Assembly (NCBI RefSeq): GCF_001940565.1
Contig: NZ_LTDM01000059.1
Coordinates: 54,575-118,574, forward strand
From: Tissierella creatinophila DSM 6911
GTDB lineage: Bacteria > Bacillota > Clostridia > Tissierellales > Tissierellaceae
DNA: 64,000 nucleotides
Direction of reading: 5' to 3'
The notes under the pieces are model-generated. The model saw nothing but the letters and a program-made list of their open reading frames with translations, was not told where the DNA came from and ran no database searches. Positions within the stretch are counted from its first letter, which is position 1. Every line of letters starts with the position of its first letter. Shown one piece after another: positions 27,141 to 35,253 of the stretch. Made by a program: the position numbers and the translations under genes.

Positions 27141-27737
27141 ATGATGACAGGAGTAAATAGGTTAAAGAAAATTATAAAAAAGCATGGTGGAATCATAACT
27201 ACAAGTTTAGTTGAAGAAAATAATATTCACCGTGAATATTTAAACATTCTAGTTAAAGAAGGTGAATTAGAGCGAGTTAGCCATGGTATTTATATAACTC
27301 CTGATATCTGGGAAGACCGACTTTTAATCAATCAATTGAAAAGAACTAGAATGATTTACTCCCATGGAACAGCACTATATCTCCATGATTTAACAGATAG
27401 AGATCCTTTACAATATGTTGTTACAGTACCCCAAGGTTATAATCCCTCTAGGCTTAAAGAGGAAGGTTTAATTGTTCATACCATAAAAAAAGAATGGTTT
27501 GAACTAGGCGTATGTACTAAAAAAACTGCCTTTGGAAATGAAGTAAAGACTTATAATATGGAGAGAACTATTTGCGATATTTTACGAGATAGAAATAATC
27601 AAGATTCTGCTATCGTAAATGATTCTCTTAAAAGATATTTTTGTAGGAAAGAAAAGGATTTAAATAAATTGATGAAATACGCTAAAGAATTGAGAATTGA
27701 ATCTATTCTTCGTACTTACTTGGAGGTGTTACTGTGA
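27141..27737 (+). CDS. abiEi: AbiEi-family antitoxin and autorepressor
   Basis: AbiEi is the antitoxin of the type IV AbiE toxin-antitoxin and phage-defence system. It represses the operon and counters the toxin without binding it stably. The 198 residues start with a winged-helix segment (KIIKKHGGIITTSLVEENN through ISHG-like VSHGIYITP, residues 8-50), followed by the AbiEi C-terminal domain. ATG 27141 follows GAGGTGAG. The stop overlaps the abiEii GTG start by four bases, which gives translational coupling. Confidence 0.93.
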   Translation: MMTGVNRLKKIIKKHGGIITTSLVEENNIHREYLNILVKEGELERVSHGIYITPDIWEDRLLINQLKRTRMIYSHGTALYLHDLTDRDPLQYVVTVPQGYNPSRLKEEGLIVHTIKKEWFELGVCTKKTAFGNEVKTYNMERTICDILRDRNNQDSAIVNDSLKRYFCRKEKDLNKLMKYAKELRIESILRTYLEVLL

Positions 27738-28579
27738 AAACATCAACACAATTAAAAGCTTTAATTAGAAATTTATCTAGAGATAAAAGAATTAATGCTG
27801 AAATTCTTCTAAGAAACTTTATGCTTGAAAGGTTACTAGAAAGAATATCGTTATCTGAATATAGGGATCAGTTCATATTAAAAGGTGGTATGCTTATTGC
27901 TGCAATTGTTGGTATTGATGCTAGATCAACTATGGATATGGATGCTACTATAAGAGGTTTTGAATTAACGGAAGATAAACTTAAAGATATTTTTAATGAA
28001 ATTCTATCTATACCTATTGATGATGGTGTACTTATGAAATTATCTAAAGTTGAAAGTATTAGAGATGAAGCTGAATATCCGGGAATTAGAATATCAATTG
28101 AATCTATTTTAGATAAAACTAGGCAAACTATGAAAGTAGATATTACAACAGGTGATAAAATAACTCCAAGGGCTATTGAATATAAATTTCAATTATTATT
28201 AGAAGATAGAACCATATCTGTTCTTGCTTATAATCTAGAGACTATATTTGCTGAAAAACTTGAAACTATTCTATCAAGAGGAACTACAACTACAAGAATG
28301 CGTGATTATTATGATATTTATATATTAATGGAATTACATGAATTTAATCTCAATGATGAGTTGTTGAAGGAAGCATTTATAAAAACTTCTATAAATAGAG
28401 GCACATTTGAAAATATCAAAAATCATAGTTCCGAGTATATTCAGATGATAGAGTCATCAGAAATCCTATTGAACTTATGGGAAAGATATAGGGCTAATAA
28501 TGAATACGCATCAGATATAATATGGAAGGATGCACTTAATAGTATGGAAAGAGCGTTCAGCAAAATCAATTTGTCTTGA
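27734..28579 (+). CDS. abiEii: AbiEii nucleotidyltransferase toxin
   Basis: AbiEii toxins are DUF1814-type nucleotidyltransferases that arrest growth, and the pair gives abortive phage infection in several hosts. The 281 residues have motif I FILKGGMLIA near residue 49 and the metal site STMDMDATIRG near residue 67. A later conserved block is ETIFAEKLETILSRGTTTTR (near residue 170). The start is GTG 27734. All expected catalytic motifs are visible, so the toxin is probably active. Only AbiE-type defence is indicated; no other defence gene is fused to it. Confidence 0.93.
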   Translation: MKTSTQLKALIRNLSRDKRINAEILLRNFMLERLLERISLSEYRDQFILKGGMLIAAIVGIDARSTMDMDATIRGFELTEDKLKDIFNEILSIPIDDGVLMKLSKVESIRDEAEYPGIRISIESILDKTRQTMKVDITTGDKITPRAIEYKFQLLLEDRTISVLAYNLETIFAEKLETILSRGTTTTRMRDYYDIYILMELHEFNLNDELLKEAFIKTSINRGTFENIKNHSSEYIQMIESSEILLNLWERYRANNEYASDIIWKDALNSMERAFSKINLS

Positions 28580-28630
28580 CAATCATGCAATAATTAAATA
28601 TAAATATAGCATCAAAGTCAAATATGTCAA
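28576..28630 (+). promoter_or_regulatory. Second abiE-operator-like promoter, downstream of abiEii
   Basis: TTGACA (28576-28581) and TATAAA (28599-28604) are separated by 17 bases. The block shares TCTTGACAAT, ATGC and ATAGCA with the abiE operator and ends in TGTCAA (28625-28630). It overlaps the abiEii stop codon and reads into a region with no intact gene. Confidence 0.6.
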
Positions 28631-28639
28631 AATTATTTC

Positions 28640-28832
28640 ACATGGCTTAGTAGAGGGAAGCAATTCTATGTTTATAATTATCATAACATTTAGAATTTGA
28701 ACTAATTTTTGACTTAGAATAATAGCTAATATATGATTAAAATGAATCAAATAGGCAACAACGTGTGACTATTAAGCGTAGAAGTGGGATGTTGTTCCAA
28801 GTCACAGTGTTCTATGGACCTTCCGAGGGGTT
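28640..28832 (+). other. Non-coding spacer with an unexplained GC-richer block
   Basis: No gene is supported. About 28757-28830 is richer in G and C than its surroundings (GGCAACAACGTGTGAC, GTGGGATGTTGTTCC, CTTCCGAGGGG) and ends directly at the ribU fragment. It may be the right end of the inserted cassette. I found no clear inverted repeat or RNA family. Confidence 0.4.
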
Positions 28833-28984
28833 ATATGTAGTAGACTATAAAACTTTAATCTTTTAAAAGGAACAGTAGTTTCAATAATTACACTTCTTAT
28901 ATAAGAGAGTATCTCCAGTACTTCATAGATAAAAATAGAAGATTTTAGTAAAGATAATTCTGAACAAAATTGCAAAAAATAAAA
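28833..28984 (+). pseudogene. ribU: Broken duplicate of the ribU 3' end
   Basis: This stretch matches ribU 26404-26582 closely, through the stop codon and about 50 bases beyond. It carries a 25-base deletion between two TTTAAT repeats and a two-base deletion (ATATATAAG to ATATAAG), so it cannot be read through. Two further differences, in the Ser-Pro-Val codons, are third-position silent changes. It has no start or ribosome binding site. It marks the far side of the small-membrane-protein and abiE insertion. Confidence 0.88.
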
Positions 28985-29193
28985 CAGGGATGGTTCTTTT
29001 TACACTTATTCTAAGGTTTTTATAGATTAAAGCTAGATTTATGATATAATTAAATATTGATTACTTTAGTGATGAATGATTTCAAAAGTTGCAAACTTTA
29101 ATTTTATTAAAATTTCAAATAGATATGATGGATAAATATGGATACTAATAATATTAGTACTATTGAAATAAAAACTGAAAAGAGGTACAAAAC
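28985..29193 (+). other. Non-coding spacer before the acidic protein gene
   Basis: No gene is supported. A weak promoter may exist (TATAAT at about 29042 with a TGA-type extended -10). Nothing else stands out apart from a short palindrome around TACTAATAATATTAGTA. Confidence 0.4.
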
Positions 29194-29631
29194 ATGAAAA
29201 TTAATTTTACAAAAAAACAGTTTAGAATATTATTAGACTTATTGTTTGCAGGAGAATACGTTATAAATGGTCACAGGGTACCTGATGAAATCATAAAAGA
29301 ATATGAAGATATCAAACAATATGTTTATTCCTTTGCAAAACAGTTTGGATATGAGGATTTAATTGAATTTGATAAAGAATTTAATATGTTTTTTGAAACC
29401 CGTAAACATGATGAGAGTAAAATTAATGAATTAATATCAGAATATGATAATGAGGTTTTCTGGGATGAATTATCATCAAATTTGGCAAAAAGAGATATTT
29501 CTAAAGAATATATTGGAGAAAAAAAGGATATAAATCACGAAGAGCTAATGAGAAAGATATGGAGTAGAGAAGAAGAATATAATGAAGAATTTTATGAAAA
29601 TGGACTTGATAATGTAACAGTAGACTTATAA
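29194..29631 (+). CDS. Uncharacterised acidic protein
   Basis: I do not recognise this 145-residue protein. It is acidic, probably helical and soluble, with no signal peptide. It starts MKINFTKKQFRILLDLLFAG, a pattern seen in small clostridial proteins of unknown role. ATG 29194 follows AAGAGG. It lies 46 bases before the type III methyltransferase gene and could be an accessory of that locus, but the sequence does not prove it. Confidence 0.75.
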   Translation: MKINFTKKQFRILLDLLFAGEYVINGHRVPDEIIKEYEDIKQYVYSFAKQFGYEDLIEFDKEFNMFFETRKHDESKINELISEYDNEVFWDELSSNLAKRDISKEYIGEKKDINHEELMRKIWSREEEYNEEFYENGLDNVTVDL

Positions 29632-29677
29632 ATTAAGATAATTAGAATAGTTTATTTAAATATAGGGGAGTTAAAAA

Positions 29678-31627
29678 GTGGAAAAACTTATCATGAAATC
29701 AAAAGATTTAATAAAAGAAAATATAAAAAGCATAGGAAAACTTTTTCCCAATGTTATCACAGAAACGAAAGATGTAAGTGGAAACATAAAATATGCTATA
29801 GATTTTGAATTATTAAAACAAGAATTAAGTGATGAAATAATAGAGGGAAATAAAGAAAGATATACCATAAATTGGCCTGGTAAGAAAGAAGCTATATTGC
29901 AAAGTAATACTCCTATAGATAAAACTTTAAGACCAGTAAAAGAAGAAAGTTCAAACTGGGAAAATACGAAAAATATATATATTGAAGGAGATAATCTAGA
30001 AGTATTAAAGCTACTACAAGAATCTTATCTAAACAAAGTAAAGTGTATATACATAGACCCTCCCTACAATACAGGAAAAGATTTTGTTTATAGAGATAAT
30101 TTTACTCAAGATAAAGATGAATATGGAGAAGAATCAGGACAAGTGGATGAAGAAGGTAATAAATTATTTCAAAATACAGAATACCACGGGAGATATCATA
30201 GTAATTGGTTAACTATGATGTATTCAAGACTAAAATTATCTAAAAATTTACTTAGTGAAGATGGAATAATATTTATATCTATAGATGATAATGAGGTACA
30301 TAATTTGAGGAAGATATGTGATGAGCTATTTGGAGAAAGAAATTTTGTTGGAGGAATTACTTGGCAAACAGCAACTGATAACAATCCTTCCCAGATATCC
30401 ATAGAACATGAGTATATAGTTTGTTATGCTAAAAACATGATTTATCAAGAACCTTGGTTAATTAAATCTGAAAAAGCAAAGTACATCACTAAGAAATATG
30501 ATGAATTAAGAGAAGAACATGGCAATAATTTAGGAATAGTACAGAAAGAATTAAAAAGATGGATTAAAGATACAATTAGATTAAATAAAATAGACTTAGC
30601 AGGTATTTCTCATTATTCATATGTAGATAATAAAGGGGTTTACTATCCAGGAAATTCTGCAAATACAAGACCTGGAGGGTATGATTTTAATATTATACAC
30701 CCCATTACTGGAAAGATATGTAAAAAACCTTCAAATGGATATAGATGGCCCAAAAATACATTCGACATCGCTGATAGTATGGGAGATATAGAGTGGGGCG
30801 AAGATGAAACGACAATTCCTAAAATAAAAAAAAGAATCGAAACGGCCACTGAGTTACTTAAAAGCTATTATTATGAAGATAATAGAAAATCGAGTAGCTA
30901 TTTTAATAATCTTATGGGAGGTAAAATTTTTGATAATCCTAAATCTTTAGAATTAATGAAAAGATTATTAAAATTTACATCACTTAAAGATTCCGTAATC
31001 CTAGACTTCTTTTCAGGTTCTGGCACTACAGCCCATGCAGTAATGCAACTTAATGCTGAAGATGGCGGAAATAGAAGATATATTATGGTACAACTCCCAG
31101 AGAAAACAGATGAGAAATCAGAAGCATTTAAAGCAGGATATAAAAATATAGCTGAAATAGGTAAAGAGAGAATTCGTAGAGCGGCTAAAAAGATTAAAGA
31201 AGAGACAAATGCACATATAGATTATGGGTTTAGAGTATATAAAGTAGATTCCAGCAATATGAAGGATGTTTATTATTTACCGGATGAATTAGAACAAAAG
31301 TTTTTAGATGACTTAGAATCTAATATAAAAGAAGATAGAACCGGATTAGACTTACTAACTCAAGTGATATTGGAATCAGGTCTAGAACTATCTCTTTCTA
31401 CTTATACTAAAATCATAAAAGAAAAAGAAGTATACTTTGTAGATGAGAATTCTCTTATAGCTTGTTTTGAAGAAAAAATTGATGAAGAATTAATCAAAGA
31501 GATAGCTAAAAGACGTCCATCAACTGCTATATTTAGAGATAATAGCTTTAAAAATAGTGCTAATAGAATAAATCTAGAAGAAATATTTAAAAGTTTGTCA
31601 CCTAATACAAAAATTAAGGTATTATAG
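29678..31627 (+). CDS. Type III restriction-modification methyltransferase (Mod)
   Basis: Mod recognises an asymmetric site and methylates adenine N6, alone or with Res. The 649 residues have motif IV IYIDPPYNTGKDF near residue 125 and motif I ILDFFSGSGTTAHAV near residue 443. This beta-class order is typical of type III Mod proteins. The start is GTG 29678 after AGGGGAG. The target recognition domain lies between the motifs and does not reveal the site. Since res is truncated right after it, this Mod now probably acts as an orphan methylase. Confidence 0.94.
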   Translation: MEKLIMKSKDLIKENIKSIGKLFPNVITETKDVSGNIKYAIDFELLKQELSDEIIEGNKERYTINWPGKKEAILQSNTPIDKTLRPVKEESSNWENTKNIYIEGDNLEVLKLLQESYLNKVKCIYIDPPYNTGKDFVYRDNFTQDKDEYGEESGQVDEEGNKLFQNTEYHGRYHSNWLTMMYSRLKLSKNLLSEDGIIFISIDDNEVHNLRKICDELFGERNFVGGITWQTATDNNPSQISIEHEYIVCYAKNMIYQEPWLIKSEKAKYITKKYDELREEHGNNLGIVQKELKRWIKDTIRLNKIDLAGISHYSYVDNKGVYYPGNSANTRPGGYDFNIIHPITGKICKKPSNGYRWPKNTFDIADSMGDIEWGEDETTIPKIKKRIETATELLKSYYYEDNRKSSSYFNNLMGGKIFDNPKSLELMKRLLKFTSLKDSVILDFFSGSGTTAHAVMQLNAEDGGNRRYIMVQLPEKTDEKSEAFKAGYKNIAEIGKERIRRAAKKIKEETNAHIDYGFRVYKVDSSNMKDVYYLPDELEQKFLDDLESNIKEDRTGLDLLTQVILESGLELSLSTYTKIIKEKEVYFVDENSLIACFEEKIDEELIKEIAKRRPSTAIFRDNSFKNSANRINLEEIFKSLSPNTKIKVL

Positions 31628-31639
31628 GGGTGAGTACAT

Positions 31640-32026
31640 ATGAAGATTAAATTTAAAGAACAACAATTTCAGATAGATGCGGTAAATTCTGTAATAGAAT
31701 GTTTTAAGGGTCAAATAAATGATATGTCTAATTTTACTATTGATATGGGTAAAAGAAAGAATAATTTAAGTGGTCAAAAAGAATTTATAGAAGAAAAGGG
31801 ATTTAAAAATAATGACATAAGATTAACAGAAGAAATAATATTAAAAAACATTAAAAAAATTCAACTAAAAAATAGTATTCCTTTATCAGATAAGCTAGAA
31901 GGAAAATATAATTTAACAATTGAAATGGAAACAGGGGAACGTGTCATAATAGTGACAGGGTGCATAAATGCTTTAGTATCAAGGGTTTCAGGAACTTTTA
32001 TTAAAAATAATTCATGCATTGCTTAG
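31640..32026 (+). pseudogene. Truncated type III restriction subunit (Res), N-terminus only
   Basis: The first ~100 residues match Res proteins: MKIKFKEQQFQIDAVNSV, and KLEGKYNLTIEMETG, which in intact Res leads into the Walker A motif TGKT. After METG (about base 31940) the sequence changes abruptly to unrelated residues and stops at 32026, so helicase and endonuclease domains are missing. No other part of res is in the window. The most likely cause is insertion of the conjugative element that begins here. The rest should lie at the right end of that element. Confidence 0.85.
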
Positions 32027-32060
32027 AGTAATTAGGTATAATTGTTGTAAGCAGTGCATG
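32011..32060 (+). repeat. Inverted repeat near the left end of the conjugative element
   Basis: TCATGCATTGCTTA (32011-32024) and TAAGCAGTGCATGA (32047-32060) pair at 13 of 14 positions around a 22-base loop, about 70 bases inside the res break. It may be an element-end or recombinase-binding site, or a terminator without a T tract. Confidence 0.6.
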
Positions 32061-32126
32061 AGAAGGAAGGATTTAGTGGAGTGGTTATATTGGATACTAA
32101 AAAATTAGAAAAGGAGAGGCTTTTCA

Positions 32127-32948
32127 ATGGATGATGCAAATATTGATAGAATAAAAATTGATGATGAAGTTTATTTGAACATTTACAATGACAAAATTTC
32201 AATTAATATAAAAGGAACTAGCAAATTAGCATTTGTAAATTATACAGATGAATTGTTGGCAATAATAAAGAATGCTAGGTTTCGTGTCCCAAAAACTGAA
32301 AAGGCGATTAAAGAGTACGAATATCCATATTCAAATGAGTATAAAAAAACACTTCATCAAATTGTGATTGATTACTATTTTGGAGAAGATTTTAGAAGGA
32401 AACTTTATGAATTCGATTATATAATAGAGCACTTAGATAATGATGGATTTAATTGTGAGATTTCAAATTTATACTTTTTAAAGAAAATAAAAAATACTTA
32501 TAAAGGATGGCATTTTGATAAAGAAGTAGTGAAATCTATACCAATTATGGCTTTGAAAATGTATCATATTATAGAAAATGAAACATTTCAAATAACTATT
32601 GTTTTTAATCAATCTTTTGTTAATAAAACTTCAGGAAAAGTATTAGATACTATAAAATTACTATATGAATATAATTATGATATTGTATTACAAGATGCAG
32701 AACAAATTTTAGAAACTGTTGTTAATTCAAACTATATAAACCTTAGTGAGTGGAAAAAACTATATAGGTATAATGATATTGAAATTAACTATGCTCCAGA
32801 AATTCAACTTACAGAAGAAGAAAAACAACAAGGTTACGGAACAATAATCTATAGAGAAGGGAAAGCCCATATTTTACTGGGGCAGGATGAAAACTCTGTA
32901 GGGTTAATGAATTCAGTTCCATATAAATCGAACTGGGAATTAAAATAA
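32127..32948 (+). CDS. HNH-like protein of unknown role
   Basis: The 273 residues include a segment from about 70 to 130 that resembles an HNH fold: TLHQIVIDYYFG, then IIEHLDNDGFNCEISNLYFL with the expected His and Asn. The remaining C-terminal half is not recognisable. The third catalytic His is not clear, so nuclease activity is uncertain. ATG 32127 follows AAAGGAGAGG. The gene stands alone between the res break and the pcfB module, followed by a terminator, so it looks like ICE cargo. Confidence 0.6.
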   Translation: MDDANIDRIKIDDEVYLNIYNDKISINIKGTSKLAFVNYTDELLAIIKNARFRVPKTEKAIKEYEYPYSNEYKKTLHQIVIDYYFGEDFRRKLYEFDYIIEHLDNDGFNCEISNLYFLKKIKNTYKGWHFDKEVVKSIPIMALKMYHIIENETFQITIVFNQSFVNKTSGKVLDTIKLLYEYNYDIVLQDAEQILETVVNSNYINLSEWKKLYRYNDIEINYAPEIQLTEEEKQQGYGTIIYREGKAHILLGQDENSVGLMNSVPYKSNWELK

Positions 32949-32969
32949 AAAAATCATAGAATAAAAATC

Positions 32970-33007
32970 TTAGCGGTTCAGACGTAAAAATCTGGGCCGC
33001 TTTTTTT
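32970..33007 (+). terminator. Terminator-like hairpin upstream of pcfB (AGCG family)
   Basis: AGCGGTTCAGA and TCTGGGCCGCT pair over 11 bp with two tandem G-U pairs, followed by T7. It lies 28 bases before the pcfB start. Related hairpins precede ssb and topB. Confidence 0.85.
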
Positions 33008-33034
33008 ATTTCCCCTAGAAAGGAGGTTGCCTAG

Positions 33035-33529
33035 ATGGTAAATGATGATGTAAATAACAAGGCTATAAACATTGAAATTAAGGTTGCACAGTATTCTGCA
33101 AAAGCTATCTTAAAAGCAATGAAAAAGATTATGGAAGATGCTGCTGAAAAAAGCCAGCCACTTGCAGACTATCTTAGTGAAAAAAGAAAAACTAATTCAA
33201 GAAAGCTTAAGGATATGGTAAAGAAGGGCCAACTAGAAAATATTGATTTACAGAAAGGTGAAGTCAAGGAACTAAAGAGGCAGCTTAATAGGTATGGTGT
33301 CAATTTTTCTGTTATGAAGAATAAGGAGTCAGGACTATACTCTGTATTTTTCCAAGCCAAGGATACTAAGGCTATGGACTTAGCCTTTAAAAAAGCTATA
33401 GAAAGATCAGAAAAGAAAGAAAATAAAAGAGATTCTACAAAAGAAATACTAAATAAATTTAAGGAGAGGGTGAAAAATGTGGCAGTTAAAGACAAAGTTA
33501 AAGAAAAACGTCATGAACAAGAGAGATAA
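33035..33529 (+). CDS. PcfB-family (DUF3801) conjugation protein
   Basis: The 164-residue basic protein has the DUF3801 pattern with VAQYSAKAILKAMKKI near residue 18 and a LKRQLNRYGVNFSVMK stretch near residue 80. PcfB-like proteins accompany the coupling protein of Gram-positive conjugation systems and may help relaxosome docking. ATG 33035 follows AAAGGAGG. It opens the first ICE module. Confidence 0.85.
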   Translation: MVNDDVNNKAINIEIKVAQYSAKAILKAMKKIMEDAAEKSQPLADYLSEKRKTNSRKLKDMVKKGQLENIDLQKGEVKELKRQLNRYGVNFSVMKNKESGLYSVFFQAKDTKAMDLAFKKAIERSEKKENKRDSTKEILNKFKERVKNVAVKDKVKEKRHEQER

Positions 33530-33537
33530 AAGGACCA

Positions 33538-33567
33538 GGCATTTAAGATAAATCTTAGGTGTCTTTT
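33538..33567 (+). terminator. Hairpin between pcfB and the replication initiator
   Basis: GGCATTTAAGAT and ATCTTAGGTGTC pair over 12 bp with several G-U pairs, followed by T6. It lies about 22 bases before the next start. Confidence 0.7.
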
Positions 33568-33588
33568 TTATTGTGAAGAGGTGATGCA

Positions 33589-34380
33589 ATGGATTTTGAT
33601 TATTTTTATGGAAGAGATTCTGAAAGTTTTAGATTTATCCGTTTACCTGTAGTTCTTATAGAAGATGAGATATATAAGGACTTATCAATAGAGGCCAAAG
33701 TGCTCTACTCCATGTATTTATCAAGAAGCACTTTATCTTATAAGAACAACTGGATAGATGAAAGTAGAAGAGTATATATATATTTTACCGTAGAAGAAAC
33801 AGCTAGACAATTGGGGTGTGGGGTTAAAAAGGCAGTAAAACTTATAAAAGATCTTGAAGAGATCGGTCTTATAAAAAAGAAAAGAACAGGACAGGGTAAC
33901 CCCACTAAAATCTATGTTAAAGATTTTATGAGTATTTTTAGAAATGAAAATCCTAGACCTGTCAAAAAGGAAAATCAAGACTTGTCAAAAGGACAATTCA
34001 AGAATGGTGATTTTGACAATTCAAGAATGGTGAAAAAGAAAAGTCTAGACTTATCAAAAAGACAACCTAACTATATAGAGAATAATAAGATTGATAAGAG
34101 TTATATTGATTTTAGTAAAGAAGACAGAAAAGGAACCTTCCTAAATGTAACTTTATCTGATGAAGAAGAAAGGCTATTAGAAGAAAAGATACCTAACTTA
34201 AATGATTATATAGAAAGATTATCAGCCTATATGCAAAGTACAGGAAAGATATATAAAGACCATGCTTCAACTATTATGAGCTGGTACTTAAAAGATAAAA
34301 AAGAAGGAAAGCTTAAGGGTGAAAAAGCTTATACAGGAGATCCTTCAGATTATGAAAGCGAGTGGAACTTAAATAATTAA
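33589..34380 (+). CDS. RepA_N-type replication initiator of the element
   Basis: The 263-residue protein begins with a RepA_N domain: FIRLPVVLIEDEIYKDLSIE leads into a winged-helix region with ARQLGCGVKKAVKLIKDLEE near residue 78. The C-terminal part resembles the DUF6017 tail. Tn1549-like ICEs carry such initiators, which may support transient replication of the excised circle. ATG 33589 follows GAGGTG. A DnaC-like ATPase gene follows after 14 bases. Confidence 0.87.
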   Translation: MDFDYFYGRDSESFRFIRLPVVLIEDEIYKDLSIEAKVLYSMYLSRSTLSYKNNWIDESRRVYIYFTVEETARQLGCGVKKAVKLIKDLEEIGLIKKKRTGQGNPTKIYVKDFMSIFRNENPRPVKKENQDLSKGQFKNGDFDNSRMVKKKSLDLSKRQPNYIENNKIDKSYIDFSKEDRKGTFLNVTLSDEEERLLEEKIPNLNDYIERLSAYMQSTGKIYKDHASTIMSWYLKDKKEGKLKGEKAYTGDPSDYESEWNLNN

Positions 34381-34394
34381 GAGAGGTAGAGAAA

Positions 34395-35243
34395 ATGGAA
34401 GATAAAATAAAAACTATAGAAATTGATGGAGTAGAGTTTCCTTTTAATCTAGATAAGGCATTTGAGAAAGATGGTCATGTTTACTGTAGAGAATGTGAAG
34501 AGAGGATAGACTCAGATCCACTTAATTACTTAGGAAATAAAAAGATACTATTTCGTAGGCAATGTAAATGCGATAGGGAAGAGGAAAGCTTAAGGAAGGT
34601 AAAAGAAGAAGCGGACCATATTAGAAGATTTAAAGAAGAGTGCTTTCTAACAAGTAGAAATCTTAATAGTTGCACTTTTGATAAGCTTATAGCTCCTGAT
34701 AGACAGGAAGTAATTATAGCAAGGAATTTTGTTAAGAACTTTAAAGAGCTATCCAAGGAAAATAATGGACTTATATTTCATGGAAATGTAGGAACAGGAA
34801 AGACCTACCTAGCAGCTTGTATAGCAAACAAAATTATAGAGGACTACCAAATAAGAGTTAAGATGAGAAATATTCCACAGATAATAAATGATATTGAGAA
34901 GGGTGGATTTGATATTGACAAGAATGATTATTACAGAAAATTATCAAGCGTATCCCTTCTTATTCTCGATGATTTTGGGATTGAAAGAAATACAGAATAT
35001 GTAAATGAAATGGTCTACCAGATAATAAATACTAGGTATGAATCAAAGAAACCAACTATTATCTCAACTAATATTCCCCTTGATGTGATTATGAATGGAA
35101 GTAATGACATTGATAAAGAGAGGATTTATTCAAGGATTAGAGAGATGTGTATTCCAGTTAAAATTGTAGGAAAAGACATTAGAACAGAACTAGGAAGAAA
35201 AAAATTAAGAAAAACTAGAGACCTACTTTTAGGAGATAGATGA
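34395..35243 (+). CDS. DnaC/IstB-like AAA+ helicase loader
   Basis: The 282-residue protein has two Cys pairs near the N-terminus (CRECEE and CKCDRE, a probable zinc ribbon). It has Walker A GNVGTGKTYLAA near residue 135 and Walker B LLILDDFGIER near residue 195. It probably loads the host replicative helicase onto the element's origin with the upstream initiator. ATG 34395 follows GAGAGG. Confidence 0.9.
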   Translation: MEDKIKTIEIDGVEFPFNLDKAFEKDGHVYCRECEERIDSDPLNYLGNKKILFRRQCKCDREEESLRKVKEEADHIRRFKEECFLTSRNLNSCTFDKLIAPDRQEVIIARNFVKNFKELSKENNGLIFHGNVGTGKTYLAACIANKIIEDYQIRVKMRNIPQIINDIEKGGFDIDKNDYYRKLSSVSLLILDDFGIERNTEYVNEMVYQIINTRYESKKPTIISTNIPLDVIMNGSNDIDKERIYSRIREMCIPVKIVGKDIRTELGRKKLRKTRDLLLGDR

Positions 35244-35253
35244 GGTGAAATAA

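Noticed and set aside
28985..29010. REP/RAYT-type repeat (ACAGGGATGGTTC)
   Set aside because: Only one short copy without a palindrome is present.
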